Translations under genes and position numbers: made by a program | Shown here: positions 57,250 to 64,000 of the stretch, in pieces | How positions within the stretch are numbered: position 1 is the stretch's first letter | Layout: each line of letters starts with the position of its first letter | Assembly: GCF_017183135.1 (NCBI RefSeq) | Contig: NZ_JADDXW010000002.1 | Span: 124,001-188,000, forward strand | Direction: 5' to 3' | Length of the DNA stretch: 64,000 nt | Origin: Aurantimonas marina | GTDB lineage: Bacteria > Pseudomonadota > Alphaproteobacteria > Rhizobiales > Rhizobiaceae | The notes under the pieces: model-generated | Told to the model about the DNA's origin: nothing | The model's input: the letters and a program-made list of their open reading frames with translations, nothing else | The model's database searches: none

Positions 57250-59061
57250 TCACCCGTAATGGTTCTGCACCACCGCCCGGGCGATCTCCTCGCGGCTGAT
57301 GATCCCGGCGATGTCTTCCGGCCGCGGCAGGCCGCGCACGTCGTTGACGACGATCGCGTAGGAGCGGTTGCGCCGGCTCATGCGGGTGACCACGGTGTTG
57401 AGGTTGTTCTGCGTCGAGGCGATGATGAATTCGCTCGAGCCGATGTCGGCGAGCGTCTGGCTGGCGAAGCGGTCGGCGCGATAGGGGATCGTGCCGAAGC
57501 GCACGAAACCGGTGATGCGGTTGCCGTCGGTCAGGATCACCCGCGTCGTCTCGACGTCGATCTGCTTCAGCGCGTCGCTCACCGTCATCGACCCCGGCAG
57601 CATCTCGAAGCTGGTTTCCATCACCTCGCTGACCGGCTGGACCAGGAACATGTTGGTGGTCCGGTCGGTCGGGATCGGCCGGCCCCGGCGTCTGAGCTTG
57701 ATCGTGTAGATGTCGGACTGGATCAGCGCGCGGCGCACGCCGATGGCGATGGCGACGGCCAGCACCAGCGGCAGGATGATCTCGTAGTCGCGGGTCATCT
57801 CGAAGATCATCACGATCGCGGTCATCGCCGCGCTGGTGGCGCCGCCGACCATGGCGCCCATGCCGATCACGGCGAAGGTCTCGACGCTGAGGCCGGCATT
57901 CGGCGCCACCATCATGCCGAGCGCGCCGACGGCGCCGCCCAGCGTCGCGCCCATGAACAGGCTGGGCGAGAAGATGCCGCCCGAGGCGCCCGAACCGAGG
58001 CTGAGGCAGGTGGCGACGAGCTTGCCGGCAAACAGTAAAAGCAGGAGCAGCGCGCTGGTGTGGCCGCCGTCGATAATGTCCTGGATGGTGGCGTAGCCGA
58101 CGCTGTAGATGTGGTATTGCCCGCTGGTCAGCAGGAAGACGTAGCCCATCAGCCCGACGCTGGTCATGCCGATGATGTTCTGGATGTAGGGATTGAGCCT
58201 GGACTCTTCGAACAGATCCTCGGAGGCCGCCAGCAGCTTGACGAAGATCCAGGCCGCGACGCCCACCACCGCGCCGAGCAGCACCGCCAGAACCAGTTCG
58301 GCGCCGTTCACTGCCTCGGTTTGCCCGAAGGCGCCGAGCGGCAGCAGGAAGGCCGATTCGATGCCCATGGCGAGACGGAAGACGTAGGTCGAGGTCGCCG
58401 TCGCCACGACCACCGGCAGGAAGGTGCGCGCCGAAATCTCCGGCAGCAGCACCTCGGAGGCGAACAAGACGCCGCCGAGCGGGGTGTTGAAGGTCGCCGC
58501 GATGCCGGCACCGGCGCCCGCCGACAACAGCGTGATCTTCTGGTGCCGGACCAGCCTGAGCGCCCGCGCGAAGGTCGAGCCGAAGGACGAGCCGATCTGG
58601 ATGATCGGCCCCTCGCGGCCGACCGAGGCGCCGGTGCCGATCGAAATCGCCGAGGCCAGCGACTTCACCACGGCGACGACGCCGCGCACGTTGCCGCCAC
58701 TGTGGTAGATCGCGTACATCACCTCGGGCACGCCGTGCCCCTTGGCCTCGGGCGCGAAGCTGCGCACCAGCCAGACGACGATCAGCCCACCAACCACCGG
58801 AACCAGGATGATCCCCGCGCCCCAGGGACTCGGCGCGCCATAGGCGTTGGGATCGAAATCGAGGCTGATCCGGCCGTAGAAGGCGAAATTATAGATGAAG
58901 GCGATCAGATATTTGAAGACGATCGCACCGAGGCCGGCGACGATGCCCACGACCAGCGCCAGCAGCAGCATCAGCGGCAGCGCGACCTCGCGCTCAGGCG
59001 GCGCCTCCGCCTCCAGTGCGATGGGCGCAGCGGAAGAAACGGAGGAACTCTCGACGGACAT
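57250..59061 (-). CDS. ClC-family chloride channel/transporter with CBS domains
   Basis: A 603-residue membrane protein. The selectivity motifs are GHGVPEV, GTGASVGREGPIIQIGSSFG (gating Glu in GREGP) and SGASGGIFSPSLFMGA. About ten to twelve hydrophobic segments extend to residue 450; a cytoplasmic CBS pair follows (VSEVMETSFEMLPGSMTVSD, NLNTVVTRMSRRNRSYAIV). The gating Glu suggests a Cl-/H+ exchanger as in bacterial ClC. ATG 59061 was chosen over an upstream TTG. Confidence 0.93.
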   Translation of the reverse strand: MSVESSSVSSAAPIALEAEAPPEREVALPLMLLLALVVGIVAGLGAIVFKYLIAFIYNFAFYGRISLDFDPNAYGAPSPWGAGIILVPVVGGLIVVWLVRSFAPEAKGHGVPEVMYAIYHSGGNVRGVVAVVKSLASAISIGTGASVGREGPIIQIGSSFGSTFARALRLVRHQKITLLSAGAGAGIAATFNTPLGGVLFASEVLLPEISARTFLPVVVATATSTYVFRLAMGIESAFLLPLGAFGQTEAVNGAELVLAVLLGAVVGVAAWIFVKLLAASEDLFEESRLNPYIQNIIGMTSVGLMGYVFLLTSGQYHIYSVGYATIQDIIDGGHTSALLLLLLFAGKLVATCLSLGSGASGGIFSPSLFMGATLGGAVGALGMMVAPNAGLSVETFAVIGMGAMVGGATSAAMTAIVMIFEMTRDYEIILPLVLAVAIAIGVRRALIQSDIYTIKLRRRGRPIPTDRTTNMFLVQPVSEVMETSFEMLPGSMTVSDALKQIDVETTRVILTDGNRITGFVRFGTIPYRADRFASQTLADIGSSEFIIASTQNNLNTVVTRMSRRNRSYAIVVNDVRGLPRPEDIAGIISREEIARAVVQNHYG

Positions 59062-59292
59062 GGCTTCGACTGACGGCTGACGGTGTTGCAAGGGCGGGTG
59101 GCAAGTCTGCCTTGTATTTCATTGTCGCCCCGCGATGGGAAGGGCGGGACGGTGAAGAATGCCGCTCACGGCGAATTGGCTGTTAAGGATGGCGGCGGCT
59201 GGCTTTCCTTTCCACCATCCGCGGTCGATAATGCGCTTCTATCGACCGTGTTATCCGGCGAGGCTGTCGCCGGTTCGCGGCGTTCCGGTTTG

Positions 59293-60366
59293 ATGAGGCT
59301 CATGCAGCGATCTCACCCCCGTCTTCCCTCCCCGTTCGTCGCCGGCACGGTTCTCAAGCGCGACATTTTCGGAGAGATCGCCTTCGGCCATCTGGAAGGC
59401 GCCCCGCAGACCGTCGTCACGCGCCGCGGCGTCGACCGCTCGGCGCGCTGGGCACGGCCGCTCGCCTGGCATCTGGCCGGCCGTGAAATCCGGGCTCTCA
59501 AGGCTCTCGACGCGGTGGTGGGAACGCCAAAACTGCTCGGCGTCGACAAGGGCGCGCTCTATCGCTCGTGGATCGAGGGTACGCCGCTGCATGTCGCCAA
59601 GCCGCTCGGTAACGTCGCCTATTTCCGCGACGCCAAGCGGCTCCTGCGGCAGATCCACCGCGCCGGCATCACCCACAACGACCTCGCTAAGCCGCAGAAC
59701 TGGCTGATCACCCCGGACGGCAAGGCGGCGCTGATCGACATGCAGCTCGCCACCATCTTCGCCCGCCGCACCAAATTGTTCCGGCTCCTGGCGCGCGAGG
59801 ATTTGCGCCATCTCCTCAAGCAGAAACGCAGCTTTTGCCGAGAAGCCCTTACACCGGCGGAGAAAAAACTGCTGGCTACCAAGAGCCTGCCGGCCCGGCT
59901 GTGGATGCAGACCTTCAAACCGATCTACAACGCCGTCACCCGCGGCCTGTTCAACTGGTCCGACGGCGAAGGCACCCATGACCGCATGGACACCGAGGGC
60001 AAGGCAATCGGCGCGCGGCTGGCGTCCGACCCGACAATTCTCGCCCATGCCCTGTCGCCTTTTCCCTATCCCAAGCGCCAGGGCGTCGGCATCTACGCCT
60101 TTGTCGAGACCGCGCCCGGCAGTAACGCGCCCGCCTTGGAAAAGCGGCTGCTCGCCGCCGCCGCGCCGCGCCCGGACGTCGTCCAGGCGGTCGAGCGCCT
60201 GCCCCGCGACGCGAGCGGCCGGGTGCGCGAGGATCTGCTTCGGCTCGTCGCCATCAACCAGGTCGACCGCATCGAGGCGCTGGCCGGCGACGCCGACGCA
60301 CTCGCCGCGACCCGCGCCATTGCGGAAAATCGTCGCAATTTCACCGACCGCCGCCTGAAGGGGTAG
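59293..60366 (+). CDS. RIO-like kinase fused to an AMP-ligase C-terminal-like domain
   Basis: A protein of about 357 residues. The N-terminal two thirds is a minimal lipopolysaccharide/RIO-type kinase: HRAGITHNDLAKPQNWLIT is the catalytic loop (H-N-D-x4-Q-N), and ALIDMQLA replaces the DFG segment. The last about 110 residues (YPKRQGVGIYAFVE, VVQAVERLPRDASGRVREDL, LRLVAINQVD) resemble the C-terminal lid of AMP-binding acyl-CoA synthetases. Substrates of either part are unknown. The start is uncertain; in-frame codons lie from 59083 to 59302. Confidence 0.75.
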   Translation: MRLMQRSHPRLPSPFVAGTVLKRDIFGEIAFGHLEGAPQTVVTRRGVDRSARWARPLAWHLAGREIRALKALDAVVGTPKLLGVDKGALYRSWIEGTPLHVAKPLGNVAYFRDAKRLLRQIHRAGITHNDLAKPQNWLITPDGKAALIDMQLATIFARRTKLFRLLAREDLRHLLKQKRSFCREALTPAEKKLLATKSLPARLWMQTFKPIYNAVTRGLFNWSDGEGTHDRMDTEGKAIGARLASDPTILAHALSPFPYPKRQGVGIYAFVETAPGSNAPALEKRLLAAAAPRPDVVQAVERLPRDASGRVREDLLRLVAINQVDRIEALAGDADALAATRAIAENRRNFTDRRLKG

Positions 60367-60452
60367 CGAGAACGATCAGTCCGCCGCACGCTCCTCCGAG
60401 CGCCACGTCGCCCTGCGGCGGGAGCGTATCCTCGGGGCCGCGCCTGATCCCG

Positions 60453-61487
60453 TCAGCGCTTTGCGCCAGCGTCGTAGTAGCGCCGGTACCAGTCCACGAA
60501 GGCATGGACCCCTTCGCGCACCGGCGTCGCCGGCCGGTAGCCGACCGCCCGCTCCAGTTCGCTGACGTCGGCGAAGGTGTCGGGCACGTCGCCCGGCTGC
60601 AGCGGCAGCAGTTCCCGCTCCGCCTTGCGGCCGAGCGCCTCCTCCAGCGCCTCGACATAATCCACGAGTTTCACCGGCGCGTTGTTGCCGATGTTGAACA
60701 GGCGGTACGGCGCGTTGCTGGTCGCCGGGTCCGGCTGATCGCTGTTCCAGTCCGCATTGGGCCGCGCGATGTCGTCGCTCGCCCGGATCACGCCCTCCGC
60801 GATATCGTCGACGAAGGTGAAGTCGCGGGTGTGGTTGCCGCCGTTGAACAGCTTGATCGGTTTGCCCGCAAGGATGCTCCGGGTGAACAGGAACAGCGCC
60901 ATGTCCGGCCGGCCCCATGGACCGTAGACGGTGAAGAACCGAAGCCCGGTCGTCGGCAGCCGGAACAGATGGCTGTAGGAATGCGCCATCAATTCGTTGG
61001 CGCGTTTGGTGGCGGCGTAGAATTGCAGGGGATGATCGACGCTCTGATGCTCGGAAAACGGCATCGCCGTATCGGCGCCGTAGACGCTGGAGGTGCTGGC
61101 ATAGGTCAGATGCCGAACCTGATTGTACCGGCAAGCCTCCAGGATGTTGGTGAAGGCCACGACGTTGCTCTCGACATAGGCGAGCGGATTGTCCAGCGAG
61201 TAGCGTACGCCCGCCTGCGCCGCGAGGTGGATCACCCGCTCCGGCCGGTGCTCCGCGAAGCAGGCGTTCACCGCCTCGCGGTCGGCGAGATCGGCCCGCA
61301 CGAAGACGTAGTTGCCCTTAGATTGTCCGGCCGCCTCCTCAAGAACCCCCAGCCGCGCTTGCTTGAGCGCCGGGTCGTAGTAGTCGTTGACGACATCGAA
61401 GCCGACGACGTGGTCGCCCCGTTCAAGCAGGCGCGAGGCTACATGAAAGCCGATGAAACCGGCATTGCCGGTGACCAGAATCTTCAT
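60453..61487 (-). CDS. lspL: UDP-glucuronate 4-epimerase
   Basis: A 344-residue extended short-chain dehydrogenase that makes UDP-galacturonate for surface polysaccharide. The NAD motif is [21 protein letters not shown], followed by [17 protein letters not shown], typical of LspL/CapI epimerases. STSSVYG and YAATKRANE give the catalytic Ser/Tyr/Lys. The ATG at 61487 is chosen over the TTG directly before it. It begins 41 bases after bhcD on the same strand, so it may share that transcript. Confidence 0.92.
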   Translation of the reverse strand: MKILVTGNAGFIGFHVASRLLERGDHVVGFDVVNDYYDPALKQARLGVLEEAAGQSKGNYVFVRADLADREAVNACFAEHRPERVIHLAAQAGVRYSLDNPLAYVESNVVAFTNILEACRYNQVRHLTYASTSSVYGADTAMPFSEHQSVDHPLQFYAATKRANELMAHSYSHLFRLPTTGLRFFTVYGPWGRPDMALFLFTRSILAGKPIKLFNGGNHTRDFTFVDDIAEGVIRASDDIARPNADWNSDQPDPATSNAPYRLFNIGNNAPVKLVDYVEALEEALGRKAERELLPLQPGDVPDTFADVSELERAVGYRPATPVREGVHAFVDWYRRYYDAGAKR

Positions 61488-61528
61488 CAAAGACGTCCGC
61501 CCGTCTCATGTTCCGCGAAGATCAGCTC

Positions 61529-62494
61529 TCAAATCGCTATCTCGGTGGCTTCGCCGGATTGCTGGGCGAGCTCGACCGCTGCAGAGGCCACCGCGAGATC
61601 CTGCAGACCGACGCCGGTGCCATCGAACAGAGTGATCTCGTCGTCGGACGTCCGTCCCGGATGGGTGCCGTTGATCACGGCCCCGATCGGGGTGATCGCC
61701 TCCTGCTTGACGAGGCCGGCGGCAATAGCGTGCTGGAACTCGCCGATCGTCACCGATTGGGCGATCTCGTCGGTGAAAAGCGTGGCCGCCGCCACCAGCG
61801 CCGGATCGACCTCCTGCTTGCCCTTGGTGTCGGTGCCCATGCAGGCGAGATGCGTGCCCGGCTTGATCCAGTCCCGCATCATCAACGGCTCATGGGCGGA
61901 GGTGATGCTGACGATGACGTCGGCCTCGGCGCCGAGCCGTTCGCGCTCCACCGCCTCGAAGGGCAGGCCGACCTCTTCGGCGACCCCGGCCAGCCCTGGC
62001 AGCATCTCTGGGTGGAAGTTCCACGCGACCACCTTCTCGAACGACCGCTGTTCGGCCGCGGCACGCAGCTGGAAGGCGGCCTGGTGCCCCGCTCCCACCA
62101 TGCCCAGCACCTTGGCGTCGCGGCGCGCGAGATGGGCGATTGAAACCGCGCTCGCCGCCGCCGTGCGAACCGCCGTCAGATAGTTGCCGCCGACCAGCGC
62201 CTTGAGCTGACCGGTATCGGCGTCGAACAGGAAGACCGTCGACTGGTGATTGGTCAGTCCCTTGGCGGCGTTACCCGGCCAATAGCCGCCGGATTTCAGG
62301 CCGAGCACGAGGCTGGAGCGGTCGAAGCCGGACTTGAAGCCATAAAGCGCGTCGGCATGGCCGATCGCCTCGCGGATGACCGGGAAGTTATATGCGTCGC
62401 CCTTGGCCATCGCGGCGAACACCGCTTCGACCGCCTTGAAGGCATCGGCGCGGCCGACCAGTTTCTTGCAGGTGTCCTCCGAAACGATGAACAT
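61529..62494 (-). CDS. bhcD: Iminosuccinate reductase
   Basis: A 321-residue member of the ornithine cyclodeaminase/mu-crystallin family. The NAD(P) motif is LGMVGAGHQAAFQLRA; FPVIREAIGHADALYGFKSG and GLTNHQSTVFLFDADTG lie in the substrate domain. Position directly after bhcC, nine bases apart, identifies it as the enzyme that reduces iminosuccinate to aspartate in the beta-hydroxyaspartate cycle. Without that context it would be called an ornithine cyclodeaminase. The cycle regenerates the amino donor. Confidence 0.88.
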   Translation of the reverse strand: MFIVSEDTCKKLVGRADAFKAVEAVFAAMAKGDAYNFPVIREAIGHADALYGFKSGFDRSSLVLGLKSGGYWPGNAAKGLTNHQSTVFLFDADTGQLKALVGGNYLTAVRTAAASAVSIAHLARRDAKVLGMVGAGHQAAFQLRAAAEQRSFEKVVAWNFHPEMLPGLAGVAEEVGLPFEAVERERLGAEADVIVSITSAHEPLMMRDWIKPGTHLACMGTDTKGKQEVDPALVAAATLFTDEIAQSVTIGEFQHAIAAGLVKQEAITPIGAVINGTHPGRTSDDEITLFDGTGVGLQDLAVASAAVELAQQSGEATEIAI

Positions 62495-62503
62495 GCCTCG
62501 TCC

Positions 62504-63667
62504 TCAGTACGCCAGGCCGCGGGCGGTGACCGGCCACAGGGTCTCGACCTTGCCGTTGCGCACGCCGACATACCAGTCGTGGACGTTGCAGGTCGGGTCG
62601 CAATGGCCCGGCACGAGACGCAGCTTCTCGTTGACCTTCAGCACGCCGTTCGGGTCCTCGATGACGCCATGCTCGTCCGAGCATTTGACGTATTTGACGT
62701 CGTCGCGCCCGTAGATGAACGGCAGTCCGCTGTCGACCGACTGCGCCTTCAGCCCGGCGTCGCAGATCGCCTTGTCCGGCTTGGCGTGGCTCATCACCGA
62801 GGTCAGGAGGAACAGCGCGTTCTCCCATTCGCCGTGGTCGATCCGGTTGCCGTCCTTGTCGAGGATGCGGCCGTAATCGGCGTCCATGAAGGCGTAGGAG
62901 CCGCACTGCAGCTCGTTGTAGACGCCGGAATTGCCTTCGAAATAATAGCTGCCGGTGCCGCCGCCGCCGACGATGTCGCACTCGAGTCCTTCGGCCTTCA
63001 GCGCGTCGACGGCGTCCTTCACCATCGCCACTGCGATGTCGATCTTGGCCTTGCGGTCCTCGTATTTGTCCATGTGCTGCATCGCGCCCTGATAGGCCTG
63101 AATGCCGCTGAACTTCAGGCCGGGCGCCGCGTCGATCGCCTTGGCGATCTTGACCACATCCTCGGTTTTGGTGACGCCGCAGCGGCCGGCGCCGCAGTCG
63201 ATCTCGACGAGGCACTCGATCGTCGTGCCGTGCTTTTGCGCCGCCGCCGAGAGGTCAGCGACATTGGCGACGTCATCGACGCAGCAGATCGTGCGCGCGC
63301 CGAGCTTCGGGATGCGCGCGAGGCGATCGATCTTGGCCGGGTCGCGAACCTGGTTCGACACCAGCACGTCCTTGATGCCGCCGCGGGCGAAAGCCTCGGC
63401 CTCGCTCACCTTCTGACAGCACACGCCGCAGGAGCCGCCGAGGCTCTCCTGCAGCTTTTGTACGTCGACGGACTTGTGCATCTTGCCGTGGCTGCGATGG
63501 CGCACGCCCATGTCCCTGGCGAATTTGCCCATCTTCTCGACGTTGCGCTCCAGCGCGTCGAGATCAAGAATCAGGCAGGGCGTCTGGATCTCGTTCTCGG
63601 ACATTCCGACCGCCGCCGGAATGTTGTAGCCGACCTCGAAGTCGTCGATCTTGATCGGTGCGTTCAT
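62504..63667 (-). CDS. bhcC: beta-Hydroxyaspartate aldolase
   Basis: A 387-residue PLP enzyme of the alanine racemase-fold D-threonine aldolase group. The PLP Lys lies in HRSHGKMHKSVDVQ. IQTPCLILDLDALERNV is the N-terminal family motif. The metal site is near the C-terminus in VPGHCDPTCNVHDWYVGVRN (His and Cys ligands). It joins glyoxylate and glycine to 3-hydroxyaspartate. The length equals my memory of the Paracoccus BhcC. It lies 12 bases after bhcB and 9 before bhcD. Confidence 0.92.
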   Translation of the reverse strand: MNAPIKIDDFEVGYNIPAAVGMSENEIQTPCLILDLDALERNVEKMGKFARDMGVRHRSHGKMHKSVDVQKLQESLGGSCGVCCQKVSEAEAFARGGIKDVLVSNQVRDPAKIDRLARIPKLGARTICCVDDVANVADLSAAAQKHGTTIECLVEIDCGAGRCGVTKTEDVVKIAKAIDAAPGLKFSGIQAYQGAMQHMDKYEDRKAKIDIAVAMVKDAVDALKAEGLECDIVGGGGTGSYYFEGNSGVYNELQCGSYAFMDADYGRILDKDGNRIDHGEWENALFLLTSVMSHAKPDKAICDAGLKAQSVDSGLPFIYGRDDVKYVKCSDEHGVIEDPNGVLKVNEKLRLVPGHCDPTCNVHDWYVGVRNGKVETLWPVTARGLAY

Positions 63668-63679
63668 GGCTTCTCTCCC

Positions 63680-64000
63680 TCAGCTCTGCATCCAGGGCAG
63701 CTTCTTCAAATCGACATTGCCGCCGGTCAGGATAACCCCGACCCGCTTGCCGGCGAACACGTCCCGGTTCTTCAGGATCGTCGCCAGCGGCACGGCGCAA
63801 CTCGGTTCGATGACGATCTTCATGCGCTGCCACGTCAGATACATGGCCTCGATGATCTCTTCCTCGGTGGCCAATAGCACGTCGGTGACGTAATTCGAGA
63901 CGAAATGCCAGGTCCGCGGGCGCAGGCTCACCTTCAGCCCGTCGGCCACGGTCTGCGGCGCGTCGTCCTCGATGATCTCGCCGGCATGGAAGGAACGATA
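63680..64000 (-). CDS. bhcB: beta-Hydroxyaspartate dehydratase, C-terminal part
   Basis: The C-terminal 106 codons of a threonine-dehydratase-type PLP enzyme; the frame is open at the window edge and the N-terminal catalytic Lys lies outside. Visible parts are TVADGLKVSLRPRTWHFVSN, VIEPSCAVPLATIL and KRVGVILTGGNVDLKKLPW, the family end. In the context of bhcC and bhcD it should dehydrate 3-hydroxyaspartate to iminosuccinate. A simple serine/threonine dehydratase cannot be excluded from this part alone. Confidence 0.85.
   Translation of the reverse strand, partial: YRSFHAGEIIEDDAPQTVADGLKVSLRPRTWHFVSNYVTDVLLATEEEIIEAMYLTWQRMKIVIEPSCAVPLATILKNRDVFAGKRVGVILTGGNVDLKKLPWMQS

Noticed and set aside
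62246-63877. 543-codon plus-strand frame opposite bhcC and bhcB
   Set aside because: Antisense to motif-bearing PLP enzymes; no independent support.

Overview
The window is a gene-dense, high-GC chromosomal stretch from an alphaproteobacterium, almost certainly of the order Hyphomicrobiales (Rhizobiales). The evidence is the atpAGDC order, the rppH/divergent deacetylase/ctpA/envC block, the pyrE-DUF2062-lepB-rnc-era block, the thyA-folA-hflK-hflC-DUF2065-degP / serB / miaA / ilvBH chain, a circularly permuted two-piece tmRNA, and order-typical palindromic intergenic repeats. The genus cannot be fixed from the sequence alone. No rRNA, CRISPR array, insertion sequence or prophage was seen.

Layout. 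1-3.4 kb: end of the F1 ATP synthase operon (atpA partial, atpG, atpD, atpC) with a terminator. 3.5-8.6 kb, minus: RNA 5' pyrophosphohydrolase, YibQ-type deacetylase, S41 protease and EnvC-like amidase activator. 8.8-20.7 kb: cysS and small housekeeping genes (argO, SRAP, Nudix, exported hypotheticals, dihydroorotase-like enzyme, ygfZ-HD-phosphatase operon, panBC, mazEF). 20.7-27.2 kb, minus: pyrE, DUF2062, lepB, rnc, era, then a subtilisin-like protease with an I9-like companion placed before recO; acpS is not between DUF2062 and lepB. A tRNA-Lys(CUU) lies at 27.1 kb. 27.3-30.6 kb: PilZ protein, a TetR-ilvC operon with a 12-bp inverted-repeat operator, and pdxJ. 30.6-36.3 kb is more accessory: an intergenic repeat, a three-repeat envelope protein, a RecD-like helicase, a cobalt-type nitrile hydratase operon and a LysE exporter with its own operator. 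36.3-39.1 kb: ilvBH preceded by a complete transcription attenuator. 39-50.6 kb: DUF1206, GGDEF cyclase, miaA, serB, degP, hflKC, folA, thyA, ssrA and sspB. 50.7-61.5 kb: very large AsmA-like protein, D-lactate/glycolate-type dehydrogenase, thioesterase, a cluster of palindromic repeats, ClC channel, an unusual kinase fusion and UDP-glucuronate epimerase. 61.5-64 kb: the bhcB-bhcC-bhcD end of a beta-hydroxyaspartate cycle operon, cut by the window edge.

How the genes work together. Branched-chain amino acid synthesis appears twice, each time with its own control: ilvBH by leader-peptide attenuation and ilvC by a co-transcribed TetR regulator. Protein quality control is strongly represented (DegP, HflKC, CtpA, tmRNA next to its ClpXP adaptor SspB, LepB). 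The bhc genes predict carbon-conserving assimilation of glyoxylate, and therefore glycolate, to oxaloacetate. Most start codons were refined from reading frame, operon overlap and Shine-Dalgarno position; several are non-ATG.
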